A DNA stretch of 64,000 bases from Prostheceraeus crozeri (lineage: Eukaryota; Platyhelminthes; Polycladida; Euryleptidae): NCBI GenBank assembly GCA_907163375.1, contig CAJQUW010011644.1, positions 1 to 64,000 of the forward strand. The letters are read 5' to 3'. The notes under the pieces are model-generated. The model was not told the origin of the DNA and ran no database searches. It saw only the letters and a program-made list of their open reading frames with translations. Made by a program: the position numbers and the translations under genes. Positions 11,808 to 21,377 of the stretch are shown here, one piece after another (position 1 is the stretch's first letter; every line of letters starts with the position of its first letter).

Positions 11808-12388
11808 TCAAACAAAAGTCACATATAGAACTGTGCTCATCCATGAGCTCCAAATTGGCACAGTTTCGTGACACCACTTGTCACAAGCACTACATTTAAT
11901 CCAATCCTCCCGCGGAGGATGTTTATACTCCTCGTAACAAAAAGTGCACAAGAGAATGGGTTCGGATGTAGGCCAAGCAGACAGCGAAAATGTGTTAGGC
12001 TCAGCGTCGACTTTGCATCGGCCTCTTACCTTCTTAGTATTCTTGGTAACTCTCTTCTTCTTAGCTTGAGGGGTGCACTTTTGAGTCTCACTTTCGTCAG
12101 TATCATTGATGTCTGTCAGCATCCTTGCCACCTGACACCTTCTTTTCCGAGAAGTATTAGCAGTCCTGTTAGCTGTCGGCAAGGGTGACAATTCCTGCCA
12201 TCTTGATGTTGAAGTGGAGGCAATAATATGATTCCGGATTAATGTAGGCAGGTGAAACTGAATGAGGCGAGTCATGGGTTTTTCGGACAGACGGAGACTG
12301 CTGAGGTACGGTACCAGTGCTCCACCCGATGCTGACAGAGACTGCTGAGGTGCCGGCGCCTCACCCACTGACTCAGAATCGGCAACAT
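11808..12388 (-). pseudogene. pogo-like transposase, C-terminal exon with PHD-like finger
   Basis: The exon follows an acceptor ATATGATTTCAG and joins in phase 1 to the DDE exon (codon split G|AT, giving TERTDVADSES). It encodes a Ser/Pro-rich linker, a basic stretch (KKKRVTKNTKK) and LLCTFCYEEY..EDWIKCSACDKWCHE, a C2-C2-H pattern like the degenerate PHD finger seen at the C-terminus of many invertebrate Tigger-like transposases. Just after the HE a frameshift displaces the remaining ligands: the neighbouring frame reads CANLELMDE..ICDFC. The finger probably assists DNA or chromatin targeting; that is inference. Confidence 0.75.
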
Positions 12389-12818
12389 CTGAAATCATAT
12401 TAAAGTATGTTTAGCTCTTTCAACAGCATGAATAAGCATATGCAAATGTAGGCTACTTATGGGTTAGAACTCCATTGCATTTCCGCTATTGCTAAAGGTA
12501 TTATCTTTTGCTAATACGGAAGTTTTGTTGCTACCGTTATTAAATGTCAACTTAATTCTATTCATTTTATACTCAATTGAAACTGATTGGCAAATGCAGA
12601 GTTCTAAATTCATGTTCTTTTTGCCTATATTGCGGCTGACTGCACTGCACCTAAACTCTAAAATATCCAGTAAGAGGCCATTACTCAAACAATGTAGATG
12701 AGAAATGAATTGACCTATTTATATAGTTACAGCTACTTAATCCTAAATTCAATATTCTAGTTGACCTAATTTTAATGTGGAATTAGACTAAATTACTTAA
12801 TTTACAGTCATGTCTCAC
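12389..12818 (-). other. Intron of the pogo-like transposase gene
   Basis: Minus-strand donor ACAG|GTGAGA at 12,818 and acceptor GATTTCAG at 12,389 bracket 430 bases. The coding phase is conserved across it. The open frames inside on either strand are incidental. Confidence 0.65.
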
Positions 12819-13353
12819 CTGTCCTTTCCGTTACATTTGATGGCGCAAAATCCGAATCGCTGAATATATCATCATTGAAGGGGAAAATACCACAGGATTC
12901 GAAGCCTCGAACTGCCTTCTCCATGGAGCAGGATATCATGTAACTCGCTGAAAACAATTCACCCACTTCGTATTGAGTTATTCTTCGACCCGGGTTATTG
13001 ATTAGAAACTTCATACACTCTTTGTCATAATTCAACTTCAAGGATGAAAAGAAGGACTTGTCGAGCGGTTGAAGTTTATGGCTACTATGAGGACGTGTGG
13101 TCAACATGATGATGTTGTTATCCTTTGCTATTTTGACTGCTGCAAGTGAGCAGTGGCTATGGTGATTATCACAGATCAACAGAATTTTTTTGCTCTCGTT
13201 TGGACGGACATGATTGATGAAATGCTGCAGCCATTTTGCGAACAATTCATCGTCAATCCAACCGTTCGGTGAAGTCATGCCTATAGTACCTTGTGGAGCA
13301 CATTTAATGGGAGTCTTTCATGTACTTTCTTTTGAAAATCATTACTGGGGGTA
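12819..13353 (-). pseudogene. pogo-like transposase, DDE catalytic exon (3' part)
   Basis: The reading continues from the right-hand piece across the 23.9 kb insertion: TVY at 37,240 and IPPVMIFKRK at 13,35x are adjacent once one copy of the 6-bp duplication is removed. It encodes GTIGMTSPNGWID, then LLICDNHHSHCS with the second catalytic Asp, TTRPHSSHKLQPLD with the third acidic residue, and NPGRRITQYEVGELFSASY. These are the hallmark blocks of the DDE_1 superfamily (Tigger, pogo, Jerky). This 3' half is open without a break from 13,278. The insertion falls between the first and second catalytic residues, which inactivates the gene. Confidence 0.9.
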
Positions 13354-13403
13354 TATGGAAGTAGTAACCCCATCCCAGACGCAAGCGCAGTGCGGTGCAG
13401 TGA

Positions 13404-13434
13404 TGAGTCATCGATGAGTCATCAGGCTGACTCA
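13404..13434. promoter_or_regulatory. Three AP-1-type motifs in the left terminus
   Basis: TGAGTCA at 13,404-13,410, TGAGTCA at 13,415-13,421 and TGACTCA at 13,428-13,434 lie within 31 bases. The same set, mirrored, is in the right terminus. The heptamer is the consensus of bZIP (Jun/Fos type) sites. Here the array could instead be a transposase- or replication-protein binding site, since it lies 44 bases from the very end. Confidence 0.5.
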
Positions 13435-13744
13435 GCCCCCCCCTCTGGCGGGAAGGTGAGGGAGAGGATCAAGGATGTGATGGAAGGATGGGTCCGAGAG
13501 GAGGAAACTGTTCCCTCCCCCCTCTGGAAGGAAGGAAGGAGTGTTCGGGTAAGGGATGGGAAGGAAGGTGATGTGTGAGGGAGTGAGTGTGGAAAGGGTG
13601 GATGTTGGTGGTGTTGGGATGAGAAAGGCTGGAATTCGGCATGAAGTAGGCCTCGGATGAGAAAACGGAGGCCAGATTTGGATTCAGCGTGAAATTCTAC
13701 ATCTGTGGTGTGATTTCCAGCTCAATCGGAGAGAAAAAATTTCG

Positions 13745-14400
13745 AGGACGTCCCCCCCCCTCCAACCAAACTTCCAACTTTGGTTGTAGACATCGTACAA
13801 AGTCGTGCAATAGCTCATTTGAAAGCTAAGAGTGAGAAAAATGCAGTGGAAAGCTCAGTTTGGACTAATTTTCTTGGGTTTAGGGAGGAAAATGGCAGGA
13901 AATCGTCAGACTTGGAAAAGTCAGGTGTTGGAGGTTTTGGGATGAGAAAGTCCATTTTTCGACATGAAGGAGTGCTCGGATGGGAAAACGGAGGCCGGAT
14001 TCGGAATTTTTGGTCAATTTTGGGTTAGGAAGGATGTTTCCAGAGACATCGGAGAGAAAAAGTTCTGACCGCCACCCCCCCACCCCTCGGCAGCGATCTT
14101 CCAACTTTGGTTGTAGACATCGCACAAAGTCGTGCAATAGGTCGTTTGAAAGCTGGGAGTGAGACAAATTCAGTGGAAAACATGGCTTGTTCGTATCTGC
14201 CTTCGTTTAGAGGTGAGATGTTATTGAAAATTTGGGACCTTGACGAAAAAACGACAGAGTTAGAATGTTTATGAAAATCGCTCTAGCGGGTGAAGCAAGC
14301 CTCTGACGGGAAATCAGAGACCTGATTTGGAATCAGCATCACATTCTGCTTCGGCATGCTAAATTTGAAAGCCATCGGAGAGAAAAAATTTTTCATCATT
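13745..14400 (+). repeat. Subterminal ~330-bp tandem units, left arm
   Basis: Two related units share CCAACTTTGGTTGTAGAC, GTCGTGCAATAG, GAAAGCT and a GGAGAGAAAAA block, each with a C-run (C9 at 13,752, C7 at 14,075). The open frames reported here in both strands vary between units and are not conserved as proteins, so I do not call genes. Confidence 0.7.
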
Positions 14401-15799
14401 TTTTCCGAAAAACGACTAAGTTAGAATTTTTGCGATGGCTGTGGGCTGTAGAGCCAAACCGAAGCATCGGATGGGAAAATGGAGGCCAGATTCGGACTCA
14501 GAGTCAAATTCTACTTGGAAATGGCGTATTTCCAGCTCCATCGGAGCACTAGAATCAGAGATAGACGGGTTTTTAGTGTTTGGATGATGGGTATTACGTC
14601 ATCAGCTGATCGCCACACACTATATAAGTGGAAACTCGGCTTGTGGAAATCAGTTCTCCTCCCGACTGGGTTGGGGTAGGTGAACTCTGGAGCTCCGATG
14701 ATAGCATTGGAAATCTGAAAAACCGGGTTTCTGTAAGAAACCGACTTAGAAAATTTCATTGCTGAAGTCAGCTAAGGCGCCAGACTTAGAGGTTCGCCAG
14801 GAGATGGCCTTCGTCTCCAGGCCATAAAAGACTCCAAAACTTTAAAGGCTTGTAACTTTGCTTCTACAAGTCCGTTTGACTTGATTCAAAAAAGGTTCGG
14901 TTGCTATTGACCTGTCCTAAGTGATAGACTACTTATAAAATTTCATAAGTAGTGCTAAAAAGTTGAAAAATTTAAATTCACTAGTTTTGGAGGTTTTCTG
15001 GGGTGTTCGACTCTGCTGAAGTCAATGAAAGGATTTTTAGTGAGCCAGTCTTCTCATCGACTAAGCGGCTTTTCACTGAAAGCGAGCAAGACACGGAGAG
15101 TTTTGCTGTAATATTCCACTGACAGGGTGTTCCTTCGGGACGGCGGACGATGCCGTAGTGATAAGTGTGGCAAGGGAGTGTGTCATAGTTTAGACCGAAA
15201 CCGCTGGGGCAACTCGTCTCATGTTGGGCATTTGACACAGTTCTCAACGTAGCACTTTGAACGCCAATCGGTTGAGTCTTAGCTATCTTGTCATGGGTAG
15301 CATCTAAACATCTCCATTGCAAAACGCTGGTGAATCAAGCTCTCTACGGCTTGCTATCAAGCTGCTCAAAGTCTGTCAACCTCTTACCAACTCCACCGGT
15401 TTTCATGTCTGGCGATCAAGTCATGAACGGTGCACGATTTTCGGTGTGATACTTCCTGTGGGTGATTTCGAGACAGCGGTGAAGTCCGTAGCTGCACGGG
15501 ACATGGGCAATGGTAATCCTTGTGAAACCTCTCTGCGCCATGTTTGCAATTTTTCGTCTCAACGTTGTACTCTGACAGCCAGGGAGACATTTAGCTATCT
15601 GCTACAGGTTACCTCATAAAATCTCCATTGCACTTGTCTCCCGACAGTTGGCCAAGCATGCGAGAATGAACCATCAGTTCTTCTTGTCTCTATCACGATG
15701 ACGAAATGATGAAGGAATGAAGGGAGGACATTCATGCGCCACACGCAACACATCACAGACTTCTCTCTTTGCTAGTGAACAAGCTCTTGTCAGTGTCGT

Positions 15800-16510
15800 A
15801 CAAAAGTTTTACTGTAACACAGGTTGATGTATAGTTAGAAAAGTTTGATCATGACGTTTATTCATAAGTCTAGTCAGAAACTTCATCATGTTGTATAAAG
15901 GTTTTACTGCACCACAGGTTGATGTATAGTTAGAAAAGTTTGATCATCAACGTTGTATTCGTAAGTCTAGTCAGAAACTTTATCATGGTTTGTAAAGGTT
16001 TTACTGCATCACAGGTTGATTTATAGTTAGAAAAGTTTGATCATGATGTTTTATGAAACACATGTCATAAATGTTAGCGTTAGTGTAGTCAACTAGTTTT
16101 ACTACGACACATGTTTGTAAAAGTAAAGGTCAGAAAGTGCATCATGATTTGCAAAAGTTTTATTGCAACACAGGTTGATGTATAGTTAGAAAGTTTGATC
16201 ATGACGTTTATTCGTGAGTGTCATCAGAAAGTGTATCATGGTTTGTAAAAGCAAAGTTTAGTATAGTCAAATATTTTTACTGTAACACAGGTTGATGTAT
16301 AGTTAGAAAGTTTGATCATGACGTTTATTCATAAGTCTAGTCAGAAACTTTATCATGGTTTGTAAAAGTTTTTATTGCAACACAGGTTGATGTATAGTTA
16401 GAAAAGTTTGATCATGATGTTTTATGAAACACACATGTCATGAAATGCAAGTGTTAGTGTAGTCAAATAATTTACCGCGACGCACGTTTGTGAAAATAAA
16501 GTTTGATCAT
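15800..16510 (+). repeat. Minisatellite in arm P1
   Basis: At least six units of roughly 90-120 bases. Each holds ACAGGTTGATGTATAG, TTAGAAAGTTTGATCATGA and TTTATTCATAAG, alternating with a related unit around ACACATGT..TAGTGTAGTC. The same array is in P2 (about 22,340-23,040), P3 (25,350-26,020) and P4 (33,800-34,480). GATC/TGATCA words are strongly phased, which would suit a binding array. Confidence 0.75.
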
Positions 16511-18053
16511 TGACGTTGTATGACTGACCGAACTCATCACAGCACTAGAAAGTTTTAGAAGGTTTTACTGCACAGTGTAGATTGTCTTGTAACCTACTTT
16601 CACAGTGTTAGAAAGTTTTATTGGAGACAGTTGTCAAATGTTCCCTATTAGAAAATTCAAACTTCGTGACTGTTAGATTCGCTTCATCAGGTTTACTAAA
16701 AGCAATTTTCTACTGCAATGACAGTTTAGAATGTTATATGAAAACAGTGTTCGCCACAGCACTAGAAAGTTTTTATCCTTAGTTGAGATCCGGACTGCAG
16801 TGTGTAAAATGTTTTATGTGACAGTCTTTTCACAAACGGTGAAGTGTAAATTCAGAGTGAATACATCTGTTAGGTAGTCATTAACTTTGGATGTGAAGTA
16901 AAGCGAATCTGTGTACAGAATGAATTGAATATTAGACAACGCATGCAAGTTTTTGACGACTTGAGTGGTTGAAACCAAGTCTAAGTTTAACATGTTGGAT
17001 ATAAAAGTGAGATGGATAGGAATAAGTGTTGAATGTTTTATAAAACCAGATGTTGTCACACACGTTGAGTGTGATTCTATGACATTGAATCGCCTGGGTT
17101 GTAAAGTCCATCATCCAAGGCTAGGCTCCTCTACGGTTGGATTTAGGGTTTTATATGACATGCGTTAACCATTCGTGTAGAATATGTGAAGCACATGTTC
17201 GCTTAAATGCAAATGTTGAAATAAGTTTTGTAAGAAGTCTTTGACAGGTTGTTGTGAAACTTAGCGAACGTTGAAAAAAGTTTTGTGAAATGTTTCTGCA
17301 GTCACACTCGTTAGCGTACCAGCTTTACTAAACGTGTTGTTTGCCTTTATCAAATTGAATGTGTGTGTTTTGTAAATAAAGACAGACAGCGTGTTTGCAC
17401 TCTGCATCGACAGCATACAAGTATAGACATAACAACCTGTAACGTTGTTAGTCGAATGCATATGAGATAGGAAACATTATGTGTGAGATAAAAATCAACC
17501 TGTTAGATGAAGTGAAACACAAAAGTGTCACAACTAGTTTACGGGAAATAAAGGAGAACTGTGACAACGTTTACACTTATCATAGACAGATGAACATACA
17601 AATCTGACATTCAAATGAAAGTCGTAAACATGAACTGCGGTGTAAGAAACTTTATGTCAACAACTTTATGTTGGTAAAACTTTCATAGATTGCAGGCGTG
17701 TTGAAAGCTGATATAAAGACCTGTAGAAACGCATAAGTCTTAGTTCAACGACTCGACCCTTGAACTCACACCATGAATACGTCTGTGTAGAAAACTCATT
17801 TGTAGGAAACAGCATTTTCTGTGTGAATGCAGACGATGTAAACATGACATTTAACATGGCTTGCAATAGTCAACATGCTGCCATTCAAAATGTTTATCAT
17901 AAAACCTATCAGTGAAAAAACCCCTCCTGTGCCCACAAAGAATCATAAGTGCTCTCTGACGCCTGTCTGTCGCACTGCCCCTCAGCAGATAGAGTAGAAC
18001 ACAAAGATGAATGACAGCGCAGCAGGTGGGCAATCGTCTGTCGCGCTAGCCCC

Positions 18054-18335
18054 TCAGCAGATGGAGTAGAACACAAAGATGTACGCGCTCTCTCTCTGGC
18101 GCCCGTCTGTCACATGAAACAGAGAGCTATCGCATCTGTCCCAGGATGCAGGAACGTATCGTAGCACCTGGCTGATTCGCACACAGCTCATTGCCATCGT
18201 ACCGGAAGGGAGATTCATGCGATAAATGCATCTAAGTTTGTTGAGTGGTTGAGGATGGCAGTCAATGAAAATTTGTCTTCCCCTTTCTTCCTCCAACCAT
18301 AAGTTTAGAGCAATACGATTGCACAAATCACACAT
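18054..18335 (-). CDS. Core/arm-straddling ORF, head type 1
   Basis: A 93-residue frame starts in the core (MCDLCNRIALNLWLEEERG) and crosses into the arm, where it continues with ISQVLRYVPASWDRCD and HVTDGRQRES. At the other core edge a different start (head type 2, at 20,599) is joined to the same arm-encoded tail. Both combinations recur in the mirrored half. The start lies 20 bases from a TATA-like sequence that reads in both directions. Tail residues are nearly identical in all copies. I do not recognise the protein. If real, it is one of two isoform-like genes sharing a 3' part. Confidence 0.4.
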   Translation of the reverse strand: MCDLCNRIALNLWLEEERGRQIFIDCHPQPLNKLRCIYRMNLPSGTMAMSCVRISQVLRYVPASWDRCDSSLFHVTDGRQRESAYIFVFYSIC

Positions 18336-18357
18336 TTGAAAGGCTGTATCATTCTCA

Positions 18358-18363
18358 TATAAA
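18358..18363. promoter_or_regulatory. TATA box between divergent core genes
   Basis: CATATAAAG on plus reads CTTTATATG on minus. It lies 31 bases before the ATG at 18,395 and 23 bases from the minus-strand ATG at 18,335. The plus-strand leader would be very short if this box is used. An identical arrangement is in the second core near 31,914-31,919. Confidence 0.45.
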
Positions 18364-18394
18364 GCAGAGTCTCTTGCATTTTACTATCATAATC

Positions 18395-18718
18395 ATGTCT
18401 GAGAAGCCAACAGCGTGCGTGATACCTTTTCGTATCATACACCGCGGTGAAGAATTCCACAGTGATATCTATGGTGAGGATATCACTGTGGAATTCGTGA
18501 AGTACTATTCTTACTTCACCCTACAGGAGGATTTGAATCGACGAGTGCGAGAAGAGGCTGAGATGGAGGCAAGTGAGGCCGAGACGGTGGCAAGTGATGC
18601 CGAGACGGTGGGGAGCGAGGCCGAGATGCCAACCAGCGAGAGCGAGACGGTCGAAAGTGATAACATGGAAAGTGAGGACATGGAAAGTGTGGATGTCATT
18701 GTGATATCGGATGATGAA
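18395..18718 (+). CDS. Small acidic protein with SUMO-interaction-like motif
   Basis: ATG at 18,395 (MSEKPTACVIPFRI) opens a frame of 108 codons up to a donor GATGAA|GTAAGA at 18,719. A 62-bp intron ending TTTTCTTTCAG at 18,780 would place TGA directly after, giving a 108-residue protein; unspliced, the frame runs to 18,865. The N-terminal 45 residues look globular (HRGEEFHSDIYGEDITVEF). The rest is acidic, with imperfect EAETVAS/DAETVGS/EAEMPTS repeats, and ends VDVIVISDDE. Four aliphatic residues followed by S-D-D-E match the canonical SUMO-interacting motif next to CK2-type sites. A TATA box lies upstream. I do not recognise the family; a nuclear regulatory role is inference. Confidence 0.55.
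18452..18496. other. Perfect 18-bp hairpin inside the SIM-like gene
   Basis: GAATTCCACAGTGATATC (18,452-18,469) is exactly complementary to GATATCACTGTGGAATTC (18,479-18,496), with a 9-base loop. It lies in coding sequence for EEFHSDIYGEDITVEFV, so it constrains both RNA structure and protein. It could be a regulatory RNA stem, a replication or recombination site, or an accident of an inverted duplication. Confidence 0.8.
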
Positions 18719-19084
18719 GTAAGAGTTTTACACATGCATGCGAATGGCTGTCATCTCAACTCGTTCATGTTTTCTTTCAGTGATGGAGTGAGTGATGGGT
18801 GTTCTTTAGTTGATAAAATCATCATGCACACATACAGCACACTGCTTCACCACATTTCCTCGTGAATGCATCATGAGTTCTTATAAGAACTTCCTTCTAA
18901 TGCAGCTAAAGCGGTCCCAAGCCCGCCACATATCTACGGATATAGAATGCAGAGGGGAAGAAAAATGATGAATGGAATGAAGGGAGGACATTCATGCGCC
19001 ACACGCAACACATCACAGATTTCTATCTTCATTAAGATGACATTCAATCACTTGAATTCTAATGTGACCTAATCCTTAGATCTC

Positions 19085-19600
19085 AGTACAGTCAACTCTC
19101 TAACGTACTTATTAAACCTATTATCTCTAACTTTACAAACACTGAAAGGATTCTAACATGATTTCAAACTTTATAAACATCAACTTTGTTTCTAACGTTA
19201 CAAACAGTGAAATGCTTGTGACACTATTTTATACTTTACCTATCTTGCAAACACTGAAATGATTCTGATATTATTCCTAACTTTACATTCATCAACTTTA
19301 TTTCTAACTTAACAAACGTCAACTTTATTTTTAACTTTGCAAACAGTGAAGTGATTATAACTTCATTTACATTTCAACTATCTTACAAACACTGAAAGGA
19401 TTCTAACATGATTTCAAACTTTACAAACATCAACTTTATTTTTAACGTTGCAAACAGTGAAGTGAATCTGACTTCATTTATATTTCACCTATCTTACAAA
19501 CAGCGACATGGTGATAACTTTATTTCTAACTTTACAAACGTCAACTTTATTTCTAACTTTACAAACACTAAAATGGTTGTAACTTTATTACTAAGTCAAT
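19085..19600 (+). repeat. Short tandem repeats in the core, first copy
   Basis: Irregular tandem repeats of about 35-50 bases built from AACTTTACAAACATCAACTTT, ATTTCTAAC and ACACTGAAATGATTCTAAC words. The frames through them (SNFTNINFISNF) are repeat translations, not a gene. The block lies downstream of the SIM-like gene and upstream, on the minus strand, of nothing identifiable. Confidence 0.7.
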
Positions 19601-20174
19601 CCACTCTATTGAAATGACAAGAAAACGACACAGTATGACCATGATATGTTATTGAAACCCACACAGCTTTTTTGTTATACTACCAATTCATTTCATGTCT
19701 TCTATCCTATACACTCAAAACCTGCAACGACATTATTTCTATTACACCTGAAATCTATTGACATGTGATACATTACATTAAATCTTCGATATCAAATACT
19801 ATCATGAAACAGCTAGCAGTACCTGACTATAAACATGCACTGATTCCCACATTTATGACATTAGTAATTTTTTCTATCATGTGTGACTACATGCTCATCA
19901 ATATGAAAGGCTTGCAGTGACTTAACTCTTAATGTGTCCATGTCAAGCTTTTGGAAATAACTTTTCATGTACAGTTAGACCTTTGAAGATGTGTGTTGGA
20001 CACCTTGTCATGAAGTTGAGTTCTCATCAGATGAATTTAATAAGAGCTTCTTCATTTTCTAAGAAAGATAGAGATCCTTGAATCTAGTGTTTGTGTGTGG
20101 CACAGTCTGTAACTTTTCTTTGTTAATAGGGTGGTCTCCAACGAATTGGTGACCGGGCCCTCGGAAGGACCGAT

Positions 20175-20202
20175 GGAATACTTCGATTACTCGAAGTATT
20201 CC
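20175..20202. other. 12-bp hairpin around the stop codon
   Basis: GGAATACTTCGA (20,175-20,186) pairs with TCGAAGTATTCC (20,191-20,202). The 4-base loop contains the TAA stop of the minus-strand gene. It could mark the transcript 3' end or act as a structured stop context; the role is unknown. Confidence 0.75.
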
Positions 20203-20423
20203 GGACGCTGAATTCTCAGCAACGCCAGATATTCTAGCGCCATATCCCTAAATAAAGGGTTCTCCACAAGCTCATGTGGAATAAGGTGGACGGGACAGCG
20301 AATTGCTTCGCCTTTCTCTGCCTGCAAAGCAGCCAGGAGAAAGACTTTCCCCATCTTCACCCTGCATCCACAGCGGAGCTCAAGGGTTCGACTCATGTCA
20401 AAGAAAGCGATATCGAAAGACAT
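20187..20423 (-). CDS. 78-residue Cys/His protein of the core
   Basis: ATG at 20,423 gives MSFDIAFFDMSRTLEL and then Cys18-Gly-Cys20, Cys43-Pro-Val-His46 and His50, a spacing that recalls the second half of a RING or other treble-clef zinc site; too few ligands are present to be sure. The C-terminus is helical (ELVENPLFRDMALEYLALL). A TATA box (20,468-20,473) lies 50 bases upstream of the ATG, a normal distance. The stop codon sits in the loop of a 12-bp hairpin. The copy in the other core is identical in protein. It faces the SIM-like gene (convergent). Function unknown. Confidence 0.5.
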   Translation of the reverse strand: MSFDIAFFDMSRTLELRCGCRVKMGKVFLLAALQAEKGEAIRCPVHLIPHELVENPLFRDMALEYLALLRIQRPEYFE

Positions 20424-20467
20424 TGCATCAAACGACTTGTAATTGATGAATGAGTGTGAAAGTCTCC

Positions 20468-20473
20468 CTTATA
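20468..20473 (-). promoter_or_regulatory. TATA box of the Cys/His gene
   Basis: Minus strand reads AAATATAAGGGAGACTTTCA. A start site about 30 bases on would leave a leader of about 20 bases before the ATG at 20,423. It is present unchanged in the second core. Confidence 0.45.
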
Positions 20474-20598
20474 TTTCTTCCACATTTTTGTAACTGGCTA
20501 GCAAGACATTGAAGAATTGAACAAATCAGCAGGGTCCATGCTTTAACAGCAAATGGTGAATTGCGCGCGCGCGGAGTGTACAGTAACGAATTGTCAAC

Positions 20599-20988
20599 GT
20601 GAGAATCCTTTCAGCCGCCCACGATAATCTCTCCGACGCGATTGCAATGAGCTGTGTGGGAATCAGCCAGGTGCTACGATATGTTCCTGCATCCTGGGAC
20701 AGATGCGATAGCTCTCTGTTTCATGTGACAGACGGGCGCCAGAGAGAGAGAGCGCGTACATCTTTGTGTTCTACTCCATCTGCTGAGGGGCTAGCGCGAC
20801 AGACGATTGCCCACCTGCTGCGCTGTCATTCATCTTTGTGTTCTACTCTATCTGCTGAGGGGCAGTGCGACAGAAGGCGTCAGAGAGCACTTATGATTCT
20901 TTGTGGGCACAGGAGGGTTTTTTTCACTGATAGGTTTTATGATAAACATTTTGAATGGCAGCATGTTGACTATTGCAAGCCATGTTAA
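20599..20988 (+). CDS. Core/arm-straddling ORF, head type 2
   Basis: Starts MRILSAAHDNLSDAIAMSCV in the core edge and runs into the P2 arm with the same ISQVLRYVPASWDRCD tail. This copy stays open for 129 residues because of small differences in a duplicated 30-bp block (ATCTTTGTGTTCTACTC..GCTGAGGGGC, twice); the P3 copy stops after 61. The CCTTTCAG just before the shared part could be a splice acceptor, so the true 5' end may lie elsewhere. Confidence 0.33.
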   Translation: MRILSAAHDNLSDAIAMSCVGISQVLRYVPASWDRCDSSLFHVTDGRQRERARTSLCSTPSAEGLARQTIAHLLRCHSSLCSTLSAEGQCDRRRQRALMILCGHRRVFFTDRFYDKHFEWQHVDYCKPC

Positions 20989-21377
20989 ATGCCATGTTTA
21001 CATCGTCTGCATTCACACAGAAAATGCTGTTTCCTACAAATGAGTTTTCTACACAGACGTATTCATGGTGTGAGTTCAAGGGTCGAGTCGTTGAACTAAG
21101 ACTTATGCGTTTCTACAGGTCTTTATATCAGCTTTCAACACGCCTGCAATCTATGAAAGTTTTACCAACATAAAGTTGTTGACATAAAGTTTCTTACACC
21201 GCAGTTCATGTTTACGACTTTCATTTGAATGTCAGATTTGTATGTTCATCTGTCTATGATGAGTGTAAACGTTGTCACAGTTCTCCTTTATTTCCCGTAA
21301 ACTAGTTGTGACACTTTTGTGTTTCACTTCATCTAGCAGGTTGATTTTTATCTCACACATAATGTTTCCTATCTCAT

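Larger units (their letters stand above)
13360..18199 (+). repeat. Long arm P1 of the giant element
   Basis: Outer 80 bases are the terminal repeat. These are followed by about 330-bp subterminal units (13,745-14,400), a middle part with a duplicated block (14,980-15,650), a minisatellite (15,800-16,510) and an inner part (16,510-18,199) whose open frames are conserved in all four arms. It pairs with 32,078-37,233 over its full length; that arm is about 320 bases longer because it has one extra subterminal unit. Confidence 0.9.

Noticed and set aside
14479-14759. Overlapping open frames on both strands of the outer arms
   Set aside because: They are mutual shadows in near-identical arms and differ by frame breaks between copies; no promoter or protein signal favours them.
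15800-16510. Array of regularly spaced repeats, at first sight CRISPR-like
   Set aside because: Units are long, diverged and without unique spacers; the setting is a eukaryotic transposable element. It is a minisatellite.
19408-19617. 69-residue frame SNFTNINF.. in the core
   Set aside because: It is a translation of the short tandem repeats.
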